NCBI GenBank assembly: GCA_024279745.1
Contig: JAJRRE010000158.1
Span: 1 to 8,129 of the forward strand
Source: Alphaproteobacteria bacterium
GTDB taxonomy: Bacteria; Pseudomonadota; Alphaproteobacteria; Rhizobiales; Hyphomicrobiaceae
DNA length: 8,129 bases
Reading direction: 5' to 3'
The position numbers were made by a program, and so were the translations under genes. This document shows positions 1 through 5,930 of the stretch, piece after piece. The first letter of the stretch is position 1. Each line of letters opens with the position of its first letter. The notes beneath the pieces are model-generated. The model was given only the letters and a program-made list of their open reading frames with translations. It ran no database searches and had not been told where the DNA came from.

Positions 1-94
1 CATCAGCTTAAATTTAACCGGGCAGCAGTGGTTGCATTTGTGCTAAGAATGTTTCCAATTAAGTGAGTCGCTGCAATAATTGGGGAGTTCGAGC
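1..94. other. Leader region upstream of glpX
   Basis: This short AT-rich stretch precedes glpX and presumably holds its promoter. A TTGCAT at 32-37 resembles a -35 box, but no convincing -10 box follows at 16-18 bases, so I do not call a promoter. I see no coding sequence here that could be the end of an upstream gene. Confidence 0.4.
82..87 (+). promoter_or_regulatory. Ribosome binding site that fixes the glpX start
   Basis: GGGGAG lies 7 bases before the ATG at 95. It overlaps the alternative in-frame TTG at 80, which would have no site of its own. This supports ATG 95 as the start and gives a protein beginning MSDAAVG. Confidence 0.75.
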
Positions 95-1063
95 ATGAGC
101 GATGCCGCCGTCGGTCCTATCCTTAATCGGGTGCTATCCATCGAAATCGCCCGCGTGACAGAAGCTGCTGCAATTGCTTGCGCGCGGCTGACGGGACGCG
201 GCGACGAGACGGCGGCGGATAAGGCGGCAGTGGATTCCATGCGCGCGGAGCTGGGTAAGCTGAAGATTCGCGGACGCATCGTCATTGGCGAAGGCGAAAT
301 GGATGAAGCGCCAATGCTGTATATCGGCGAAGAGGTGGGCTCGGGCGAAGGTCCTGAAGTCGATATCGCCCTCGATCCGCTGGAAGGCACAACTATTTGC
401 GCCAAGGCCATGCCCAATGCGCTGTCCGTGCTGGCAATCGCCGAAAAAGGCGGGCTTTTGAATGCGCCCGATATGTATATGGATAAGATCGCCATCGGCC
501 CCGGCTTTGAGCCCGGCGTTGTTGATCTGGACGCGTCGGCCGCCGACAATCTCAATGCCTTGGCCGCAGCTAAAGGCGTGCCGGTCTCCAATCTGCGCGC
601 CTGTATTCTCGACCGGCCGCGCCATGCCAGTCTAATCGCGCAGGTGCGCGAAGCTGGCGCCGGCGTGCAGCTTATTCCCGCAGGCGATATTGCTGCTGTG
701 ATCTGGGCAACGGACCCGGAAAAATCCGGCGTCGATATTTATTTGGGCAGCGGCGGCGCTCCCGAAGGCGTGTTGGCAGCAGCTGCCTTGCGCTGTGTCG
801 GCGGCCAGATGCAGGGGCGCCTGAAACCAATGGGTCAAGACGATATACGCCGCGCCCGGGCGCTGGGCATCGAAGACATTGCCAAAAAATACGAGTTGAA
901 TGAAATGGCGTCAGGCGATGCAATTTTCTCAGCCACCGGCGTCACCGACGGCTCGTTGATTGCCGGTGTGCAATTTGGCAAGGGGATTGTGCGCACCGAA
1001 ACGCTGGTGATGCGGGTCCACACGGGCACCGTGCGCCGGATCAAGACGGCGTTTCGGCTTTGA
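95..1063 (+). CDS. glpX: Class II fructose-1,6-bisphosphatase (GlpX)
   Basis: This enzyme hydrolyses fructose 1,6-bisphosphate to fructose 6-phosphate and phosphate in the cytoplasm, for gluconeogenesis and, in autotrophs, the Calvin cycle. The 322 residues match the usual family length. Visible signatures are RGDETAADKAAVD (35-47, with the metal-site Asp37), IGEGEMDEAPMLYIGEE (64-80), DPLEGT (94-99, metal ligands Asp94 and Glu97), DMYMDKIAIGPG (126-137), GVDIYLGSGGAPEG (212-225, with Glu224), AALRCVGGQMQGRL (230-243) and a C-terminal TGTVRR. All expected metal-binding positions of the E. coli GlpX type appear intact, so the protein should be active. The ATG at 95 is preferred over the TTG at 80 because a GGGGAG site precedes it. 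It is the only plus-strand gene and stands alone here, converging on the MotB-like gene. In some relatives glpX follows a homoserine dehydrogenase gene; that position is outside the window. Confidence 0.96.
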   Translation: MSDAAVGPILNRVLSIEIARVTEAAAIACARLTGRGDETAADKAAVDSMRAELGKLKIRGRIVIGEGEMDEAPMLYIGEEVGSGEGPEVDIALDPLEGTTICAKAMPNALSVLAIAEKGGLLNAPDMYMDKIAIGPGFEPGVVDLDASAADNLNALAAAKGVPVSNLRACILDRPRHASLIAQVREAGAGVQLIPAGDIAAVIWATDPEKSGVDIYLGSGGAPEGVLAAAALRCVGGQMQGRLKPMGQDDIRRARALGIEDIAKKYELNEMASGDAIFSATGVTDGSLIAGVQFGKGIVRTETLVMRVHTGTVRRIKTAFRL

Positions 1064-1101
1064 TTGGCCGATACTTCTGGATGTGAAGTCGCAATAGGTT
1101 A

Positions 1102-1119
1102 CCCCGGCTCAAGCCGAGG
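1102..1119. terminator. Possible bidirectional hairpin between convergent genes
   Basis: CGGC (1105-1108) pairs with GCCG (1113-1116) around a TCAA loop. Two further C-G pairs (1102-1103 with 1118-1119) lie beyond one mismatch. It sits 38 bases after the glpX stop, between convergent genes, where a terminator is expected. Neither strand shows a T-run after the stem, so it is at best a weak intrinsic terminator. Confidence 0.3.
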
Positions 1120-1222
1120 CGGCTGACGGGAAGCATTGGGCACTGCTGCTGCTGCTGCCGCGCTGGTGGTTTGCAAATAATGGCTGATATGTATGCCTGC
1201 AAGTTCCACCCACCGGTGCCGC

Positions 1223-1252
1223 CACAACTGGTGCCATCACAACTGGTGCCAT
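1223..1252. repeat. 15-base tandem repeat, two perfect copies
   Basis: CACAACTGGTGCCAT occurs at 1223-1237 and again at 1238-1252 without mismatch. A shorter related unit (CACCGGTGCCGC) lies just before, at 1211-1222. The array ends 8 bases before the stop codon of the MotB-like gene on the other strand, in its 3' untranslated region. Upstream, at 1143-1157, there is also a run of five CTG triplets. No function is apparent; replication slippage is the simplest origin. Confidence 0.85.
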
Positions 1253-1260
1253 CAAGCTGA

Positions 1261-2289
1261 TCAGCGATTGGTCAGTTTCAACTCAATGCGCCGATTGCGC
1301 CGGTAGACGTCCAGATTGCTGCCCTCGGCCAATGGTGCAAATTCGCCATGCCCGGCGGCCACCAGCCGATTGGCGGGCACGCCGCGGGCGATCAAATAGC
1401 GGACCACGGAAATGGCGCGCGCCGTTGACAGCTCCCAGTTTGAAGGGAAGGCGGCGCTCTTGATGGGCCGCGCATCCGTATGGCCATCAACCTGCAGCGC
1501 CCAATTGATCTCGGGCGGGATCTGCCCGTTCAAATTAATGATCGCATCGGCCAACTGGTCCATAGCCGACAAGCCTTCCGGGCTCATCGACGCCTGGCCC
1601 GACGGAAACAGGACTTCAGACTGAAAGACAAAGCGGTCGCCGACCACTTGAATGTCTTTACGATTGGCCAGCAACTCGCGCAGGCGGCCAAAAAAGTCGG
1701 ACCGATAGCGCTGCAATTCCTGCACCTTGCGCGCCAACGCTACATTGAGCCGTTTGCCCAGATTGGAGATGCGGGACTGGCTACGTTTGTCTTTTTGCTC
1801 GGACGCATCGAGCGCTTGTTCCAATGCGGCCAGTTGTCGGCGCATGGCCAGGATTTGCTGATTGAGAAGATCCACGCGCGACAAAGCTTCTTTCGATAAT
1901 TCTTTTTCCTTGGATAAATTGGCGCTGAGCGAGCCGATAGCCGCTGCAGCTTTACGCGCGCGGCTGGTACCAAGGCCTGCCAGGCCGGATAAACGCTCAT
2001 TGTCCGATTGCAGGCTGGAGATCGTTGCTTGCAATGCGGCCAGTTCATCACCGGCGGATTTGGATCTACCCTTTTCCAGCGATAACAGATTGGTCAGCTG
2101 CGCTAATTGGCGATTGAGCTGAGCCAGCGCGCTGTCCTTGCCGCTGGATTCCTGGCTGACATAAAACTGTGCCAGCATGAAGATTGATAGCAAGAACACG
2201 AACACAAGTAGCAGCGTCGACAGGGCATCAACAAAGCCCGGCCAGAAATTGGTTTCAGTTTCGCGTCTGCGTCCGCGTCCATAAGCCAT
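1261..2289 (-). CDS. MotB/OmpA-like peptidoglycan-binding stator subunit
   Basis: This 342-residue protein has the MotB layout. A short basic cytoplasmic start (residues 1-13) is followed by one membrane segment (about 19-44) that carries an acidic residue near its beginning, Asp21 in FWPGFVDALSTLL, at the position of the proton-binding Asp of MotB. A long predicted coiled coil runs from about 50 to 200, and an OmpA-type domain from about 212 to 340. Within the OmpA domain VDGHTD (267-272) and NWELSTARA (284-292) supply Asp272 and Arg291, the pair that grips diaminopimelate in this family, and YRRNRRIEL (329-337) is the usual ending. The protein should anchor to the cell wall and form an ion channel with the MotA-like protein encoded 108 bases upstream. 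The coiled coil is much longer than the plug-linker of flagellar MotB, and no flagellar genes are nearby, so a non-flagellar role is likely. The ribosome binding site is weak (AAGAGAG, rather far from the ATG). Confidence 0.88.
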   Translation of the reverse strand: MAYGRGRRRETETNFWPGFVDALSTLLLVFVFLLSIFMLAQFYVSQESSGKDSALAQLNRQLAQLTNLLSLEKGRSKSAGDELAALQATISSLQSDNERLSGLAGLGTSRARKAAAAIGSLSANLSKEKELSKEALSRVDLLNQQILAMRRQLAALEQALDASEQKDKRSQSRISNLGKRLNVALARKVQELQRYRSDFFGRLRELLANRKDIQVVGDRFVFQSEVLFPSGQASMSPEGLSAMDQLADAIINLNGQIPPEINWALQVDGHTDARPIKSAAFPSNWELSTARAISVVRYLIARGVPANRLVAAGHGEFAPLAEGSNLDVYRRNRRIELKLTNR

Positions 2290-2397
2290 TATCGTTCAGT
2301 CTCTCTTACCGTTCGGTTTGTCATTTGTGCCTTGGTATCGGGTCCGGTCCGGGGGAGGAAATCCTTAGCGCGGTTGTCACGATCGCCGCACGGGGGA

Positions 2398-3468
2398 TCA
2401 ACGCCGCCCCGGGATATTGCCGGCAAGATTTTTCAATACCGAAGCCACTTCCGATTGCTGGGCTGCCTGCTCATCAACCCATTCACGCACGACCTTTTGT
2501 TCCGCCCGCATCTGGCGCACCAATTGGTCAACGCCCTTGGCTAATTCACGTACCGATTCATCGCCGCTCCCTCCGCCATCCGCGCCGCCGCCAGCTGCAA
2601 CAGTGGTGCGCATGGTCTCGGCCAGATCCGACAAGGAGCGTTGAATTTCGAATACCGCATATTGCAATTGGTCGGAGACCTGCGCGCCGGCTTCAAGGTT
2701 TTCCGTGCCACCCGGTGTCAATTCGGTAATGCCCGAAAGCCATTCTTCCAATTCGTTATAAAAGCGGCTGTGCGACGCGTTCGCCTGCAATTCCAGGAAC
2801 CCTAGAATAAGCGAACCGGCAAGCCCCAATAGCGAGGACGAAAAAGCTGTACCCATGCCTTTGAGCGGTTGTTGCAGGCCTTGTTTCAGCGATGAGAATA
2901 CGCCCACCGCATCGGTTCCCGTAGTGTCGAGCGCATCAAAAGTCTGGCTGATCGACTGAATGGTCTGCAACAGGCCCCAAAATGTGCCGAGCAGTCCCAA
3001 GAAGACCAGTAGGCCAACCCTGTAGCGGCCAGTATCGCGCGCTTCATCGAGCCTTGAGCCGATGGAATCCATGATTGAGCGCATGGAACTGGTGGACAGC
3101 GAGATATGCCCGCGCCGGTCACGCAGCATCGTCGCCATGGGCGCCAGCAGTCTTGGTTGATGTTCAAAGGCCAGACCCGGATCGGCAATGCGGAAGGCGT
3201 TTACCCAGCGAATTTCGCGAAACAGACGCGTAACCTGGCGAAACGCATAAACCACGCCGACCATCAATACGAACATTATGAACAGGTTCAATTGCAGGTT
3301 TTTGGAAATGGTATTGATCAGCCCATTGTCTGAGCTGGCGTTAAGTATAACGGCACCAAATGCAATCAAGGCCAGAAAGATTAGCATCCGCACCAGGAAA
3401 ACCCAGGGCGATGACAGGGTCCGGTGGAAGGGGACTGAGGCGTTATCAGCCGCTCGCGTCCTTGCCAT
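2398..3468 (-). CDS. MotA/TolQ/ExbB-family proton channel subunit
   Basis: This 356-residue inner-membrane protein is the likely channel partner of the MotB-like protein. Hydrophobic segments lie at about 22-43, 61-79, 150-171 and 205-228. The last two carry the family's core: VGLLVFLGLLGTFWGLLQTI (151-170) and GTAFSSSLLGLAGSLILGF (206-224). The middle cytoplasmic loop (about 85-148) is shorter than in flagellar MotA. The C-terminal part (about 232-356) is cytoplasmic, with a Gly-rich linker (about 291-302) and then a likely helical or coiled tail. That architecture differs from MotA, TolQ and ExbB and recalls the MotA-like subunits of non-flagellar motors. The start is the ATG at 3468, because GGAGG lies 6 bases upstream; the in-frame TTG at 3483 would run through that site. 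A 108-base gap separates it from the MotB-like gene, with no terminator seen, so co-transcription is likely. Confidence 0.88.
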   Translation of the reverse strand: MARTRAADNASVPFHRTLSSPWVFLVRMLIFLALIAFGAVILNASSDNGLINTISKNLQLNLFIMFVLMVGVVYAFRQVTRLFREIRWVNAFRIADPGLAFEHQPRLLAPMATMLRDRRGHISLSTSSMRSIMDSIGSRLDEARDTGRYRVGLLVFLGLLGTFWGLLQTIQSISQTFDALDTTGTDAVGVFSSLKQGLQQPLKGMGTAFSSSLLGLAGSLILGFLELQANASHSRFYNELEEWLSGITELTPGGTENLEAGAQVSDQLQYAVFEIQRSLSDLAETMRTTVAAGGGADGGGSGDESVRELAKGVDQLVRQMRAEQKVVREWVDEQAAQQSEVASVLKNLAGNIPGRR

Positions 3469-3474
3469 TGAAGT

Positions 3475-3479
3475 CCTCC
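3475..3479 (-). promoter_or_regulatory. Ribosome binding site of the MotA-like gene
   Basis: Read on the minus strand, GGAGG lies 6 bases before the ATG at 3468. It rules against the longer reading from TTG 3483 and gives a protein beginning MARTRAADN. Confidence 0.8.
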
Positions 3480-3496
3480 GCAAAAGTACATTTGGT

Positions 3497-3525
3497 TAGA
3501 CTGGCGCCAGATCGGGGCCAGACTA
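3497..3525 (-). promoter_or_regulatory. Inverted repeat in the leader of the MotA-like gene
   Basis: A perfect 10-base palindrome, CTGGCGCCAG (3501-3510), overlaps a larger dyad: TAG-A-CTGGC (3497-3505) against GCCAG-A-CTA (3517-3525), eight pairs with one A-A mismatch. The two pairings are mutually exclusive because both use CTGGC. The dyad lies about 30-57 bases upstream of the start codon, so it could be an operator or an RNA structure in the 5' leader. No known regulator motif was recognised. Confidence 0.35.
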
Positions 3526-3916
3526 GGATTGACGATATAATAATGCGGCGATTTGAGCCGTCGCATCGGGGCGTAAATCAATTGTTGCGAGGAACGCGCG
3601 CTGAACTTGCTAAAGCTAGTGCGGCGCTTCCTGGAACGTTCTCAGTCATAGGCGTCTACGGCAACAAAATCGACACAGCGTTGTTTGCAAATCAATTATT
3701 CTCAATAAGCAACAAACAAAGAACTCTGGCGAACTTGTGATCAATAGTCCTTAAGCCGTGATTGTGGCAATCAAACAGGCGATTTCTTGCGCTTGCTCTG
3801 TGTGCGGCGTAGAGATTGGGTGAACGGGTAGATGTATTTGGCTAAGACCAGGAGATACAGCGCAGGACTTTGATTTATCTCGCGCGCAATTCCAAAGCGC
3901 GTCGGTCATGTTCCTC
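3526..3916. other. Long spacer between IMPase copy A and the MotA-like gene
   Basis: About 390 bases with no recognisable gene. It should hold the 3' end of the IMPase transcript and the promoter for the MotA/MotB-like pair. On the minus strand a TATTAT/ATATC stretch near 3535-3543 resembles a -10 region, but I find no good -35 at the right distance. A loose inverted repeat, TTGTTTG (3681-3687) against CAAACAA (3713-3719), flanks an AT-rich segment. One short reading frame (3751-3909) is listed separately. Confidence 0.5.
3751..3909 (-). CDS. Possible 52-residue small ORF after IMPase copy A
   Basis: An ATG at 3909 opens 7 bases after the stop of IMPase copy A and runs 52 codons to a TAA at 3751-3753. 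AGAGG lies just before it, but only 3 bases from the ATG, closer than ideal. The product begins MTDALWNCARDKSK; it has three cysteines, no membrane segment and no family I recognise. Placement favours translational coupling, while the composition looks unremarkable and could be chance. I rate it as more likely not a gene. Confidence 0.2.
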   Translation of the reverse strand: MTDALWNCARDKSKSCAVSPGLSQIHLPVHPISTPHTEQAQEIACLIATITA

Positions 3917-4714
3917 TCAGGTCTCTATACTTTTTAAGGTGCCTGCTAACATGTTGTGAACATGAGGGTTTCCAGCAATGATTGAGCCGGACTGGATGAT
4001 GTTCATGCCGCCGTCCATATCACTGACACAGCCACTTGCTTCACGAATAAGGACCAGTCCGGCGGCTAGGTCCCAGGGGCTCAGGCCGTGTTTCCAATAG
4101 CCGTCGAAGCGTCCGGCCGCCAGCCAGGCCATGTCCAGGGCAGCGGAGCCGGTGCGTCTGATCCCGGAGCATTGTTTCATCACTGCCGCTGTTTCGCGCA
4201 AAAACCGCTCATGACCCGAACGACCACGATGAGGGATGCCGGTTGTGATTACCGCATTTGACAGATCTTTGCGTGCCGCGACCTGCAGTCGGCGTTGATC
4301 ATTCAGATAGGCACCGCGCCCTTTTTCGGCGGAAAACAACTCATCCATGATCGGATTATAGATCACCCCGGCGACCATCTCGCCGTCGCGCTCCAGGCCG
4401 ATGGAGATGCAAAACAGCGGGATGCCATGCAAGAAATTTGTGGTGCCGTCGAGCGGATCGACAATCCAGCGGTGCGATTTGTCCGCCCCCTCGATCACGC
4501 CCCGCTCCTCCATTTGAAAACAATAATCCGGGCGCGCTTTGGACAATTCGGTAAATATAATGTCTTCGGCCTTGTGATCGGCCGTTGAGACAAAATCGCC
4601 CGGCCCTTTAACGGAGACTTGCAGGTTTTCAACCGCGCCGAAATCGCGTGCCAGACTGCGCCCGGCTTTGCGGGCGGCTGTGGTCATGAGCGTCAATAAT
4701 GCGGAAGCGGGCAT
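3917..4714 (-). CDS. Inositol monophosphatase family protein, copy A
   Basis: A 265-residue cytoplasmic, magnesium-dependent phosphatase of the SuhB/IMPase family, whose members dephosphorylate myo-inositol phosphates and related sugar or nucleotide phosphates. Metal and catalytic residues are present: Glu69/Glu70 (MEERG), WIVDPLDGTTNF (83-94, with Asp86 and Asp89) and WDLAAG (214-219, with Asp215). GSIIAGNPHVH near the end is also typical. It is about 79% identical by hand count to copy B just upstream. Differences cluster in residues 169-265, where copy A has REASGCVSD in place of the more usual EAGGFVSD form kept by copy B. That region helps shape the substrate pocket, so substrate use may differ (inference). 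The start MPASALL is shared with copy B; GAGG lies 4 bases before the ATG. A good promoter-like pair in the spacer suggests it can be transcribed on its own. The actual substrate cannot be assigned from sequence. Confidence 0.93.
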   Translation of the reverse strand: MPASALLTLMTTAARKAGRSLARDFGAVENLQVSVKGPGDFVSTADHKAEDIIFTELSKARPDYCFQMEERGVIEGADKSHRWIVDPLDGTTNFLHGIPLFCISIGLERDGEMVAGVIYNPIMDELFSAEKGRGAYLNDQRRLQVAARKDLSNAVITTGIPHRGRSGHERFLRETAAVMKQCSGIRRTGSAALDMAWLAAGRFDGYWKHGLSPWDLAAGLVLIREASGCVSDMDGGMNIIQSGSIIAGNPHVHNMLAGTLKSIET

Positions 4715-4743
4715 GGGGCCTCAATGTTGGTCATTGGCAAGCG

Positions 4744-4772
4744 ATCATAAGACGCCGGGGAATGGGGCACAA
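4744..4772 (-). promoter_or_regulatory. Predicted housekeeping promoter for IMPase copy A
   Basis: On the minus strand TTGTGC (4772-4767) and TATGAT (4749-4744) are separated by exactly 17 bases and resemble the TTGACA/TATAAT consensus. Transcription would begin near 4737 and give a leader of roughly 20 bases before the ATG at 4714. It lies in the spacer between the two paralogues. Confidence 0.5.
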
Positions 4773-4812
4773 CATGCTGGATCTTACAACACTGGGTCAA
4801 TCGCGACTAAGC

Positions 4813-4833
4813 ACTGTGGTTCCCGCACACAGT
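4813..4833 (-). terminator. Hairpin directly after IMPase copy B
   Basis: ACTGTG (4813-4818) and CACAGT (4828-4833) form a perfect 6-base stem with a 9-base loop, abutting the TAA of copy B (4834-4836). Its place at the gene end suits a terminator or a 3'-end stabilising hairpin. There is no T-run after it on the minus strand, so intrinsic termination would be weak. Confidence 0.35.
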
Positions 4834-5625
4834 TTAAGCGTCCGCCAAAATTTTCACCAGACCTTTATGAATATGAGGGTTACCGGCGATCACCGAGCCC
4901 TTATCGAGCATCTCATTGCCGCCCTCGGCGTCGGATACGAACCCGCCGGCCTCGCGCACAATGACAACCCCGGCGGCCATATCCCAGGCCTTGATCCCAT
5001 GTTCCCAATAGCCATCGAAGCGCCCGGCGGCGACCCAGGCCATGTCCAGGGCGGCGGTGCCCGTGCGTCTGACCCCGGAGCTTTCGCGCATAACTTGCGG
5101 GCATTCGCGAAGGAATAAATCATGACCACTCCGGCCGCGATGGGGAATGCCGGTTGTGATCACCGCATTGGACAGATCTTTGCGCGCGGCAACCCGCAGG
5201 CGGCGGCGGTCGTTCAGGTAGGCGCCGCGGCCTTTCTCGGCTGAAAACAGCTCGTCCATGATCGGATTATAGATCACGCCGGCAATCATCTCGCCGTCGC
5301 GCTCCAGGCCGATGGAGATGCAAAACAGCGGAATGCCATGCAAAAAATTGGTCGTGCCGTCAAGCGGATCGACAATCCAACGATGGGATTTGTCAGGGCC
5401 TTCAATCAAGCCGCGCTCTTCCATCAAATAACAATAGCCAGGCCGAGCCTTGGACAATTCAGCATAGATAGTGTCTTCGGCCTTGTGATCAGCCGCCGAG
5501 ACAAAATCGCCCGGCCCTTTAACGGAGACCTGCAGATTTTCGACCTCGCCGAAATCGCGCGCCAATCCTCGCCCGGCTTTGCGGGCGGCGTTGGTCATGA
5601 CTGTCAATAAAGCGGAAGCGGGCAT
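4834..5625 (-). CDS. Inositol monophosphatase family protein, copy B
   Basis: A 263-residue paralogue of copy A in the SuhB/IMPase family, expected to act in the cytoplasm on inositol or sugar monophosphates with magnesium. It keeps Glu69/Glu70 (MEERG), WIVDPLDGTTNF (83-94) and WDMAAG (214-219), and it carries REAGGFVSD (224-232), closer to the family pattern than copy A. No residue suggests inactivation. Residues 79-169, around the active site, differ from copy A at only about three positions, while the C-terminal third differs heavily. The ATG at 5625 is kept because MPASALL is common to both copies; the ribosome binding site is modest (AGAG about 8 bases upstream). It lies 305 bases downstream of the Sel1-repeat gene, so it probably has its own promoter, though I could not pick one out. 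A hairpin follows its stop codon. Confidence 0.94.
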   Translation of the reverse strand: MPASALLTVMTNAARKAGRGLARDFGEVENLQVSVKGPGDFVSAADHKAEDTIYAELSKARPGYCYLMEERGLIEGPDKSHRWIVDPLDGTTNFLHGIPLFCISIGLERDGEMIAGVIYNPIMDELFSAEKGRGAYLNDRRRLRVAARKDLSNAVITTGIPHRGRSGHDLFLRECPQVMRESSGVRRTGTAALDMAWVAAGRFDGYWEHGIKAWDMAAGVVIVREAGGFVSDAEGGNEMLDKGSVIAGNPHIHKGLVKILADA

Positions 5626-5930
5626 GGGATCATCTCTTTGGTTGGCGCAATGTTTGCACTTAAATTGGCAGTGATCGGCAGTGAGTGGTGGTGCGGGTTG
5701 CTTGACATCATTTGCAGTGAGCCGCGCTGATGCAGGTTATTGAAGGCTAAGGGACTAGATTAGATCGCTCACCGGCTCGATCAAGATGCATCAAGATATT
5801 TGTGGTCTGGCAGTAGCCATTTCCCTATGCCGTGACAAGCCGGTTTTTGGTAGCAGGTTGCGCAGCACGTTTAGGCGCAGACATCTTGTGCCACACTCAT
5901 TGCGACACACTCAGCCAATCATCGTGGCAC
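5626..5930. other. Spacer between Sel1-repeat gene and IMPase copy B
   Basis: 305 bases without a recognisable gene. It holds two short 10-base-period duplications: GGCAGTGA at 5667-5674 and 5677-5684, and ATCAAGAT at 5780-5787 and 5790-5797. A TTGACA at 5702-5707 on the plus strand has no fitting -10 box and faces away from the genes. A promoter for IMPase copy B is expected here but none stands out. Confidence 0.5.
5888..5930 (-). terminator. Long-looped inverted repeat after the Sel1 gene
   Basis: GTGCCAC (5888-5894) and GTGGCAC (5924-5930) are a perfect 7-base inverted repeat with a 29-base loop, starting immediately after the Sel1 gene stop codon. It could mark the transcript end, but the loop is long and no T-run follows. 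Confidence 0.25.

Larger units (their letters stand above)
3917..5625 (-). repeat. Tandem gene duplication of IMPase, 911-base offset
   Basis: The two IMPase genes align with start codons 911 bases apart and no internal gaps until the last two residues. DNA identity is patchy: 45 bases are identical at 4376-4420 and 5287-5331, 32 at 4587-4618 and 5498-5529, and 19 at 4561-4579 and 5472-5490, while the part coding for the C-terminal third differs at many positions. The spacers flanking the two copies show no clear similarity, so the duplication is not recent. Confidence 0.9.

Noticed and set aside
43..591. Long minus-strand reading frames opposite glpX
   Set aside because: They are antisense shadows of a clearly conserved gene, with low-complexity Ser/Ala-rich translations.
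1261..3468. Zorya defence system
   Set aside because: The MotA-like and MotB-like pair is reminiscent of ZorA/ZorB, but no ZorC, ZorD or ZorE candidate lies alongside, and the neighbours are housekeeping genes.
3721..3734. GAAC-N6-GAAC, similar to the alphaproteobacterial LexA box
   Set aside because: The known box has a 7-base spacing (GTTCN7GTTC and its complement). Here it is 6, and the nearby genes are not SOS genes.
5702..5707. TTGACA as a plus-strand promoter -35 box
   Set aside because: No -10-like hexamer follows at 16-18 bases, and no plus-strand gene lies downstream.
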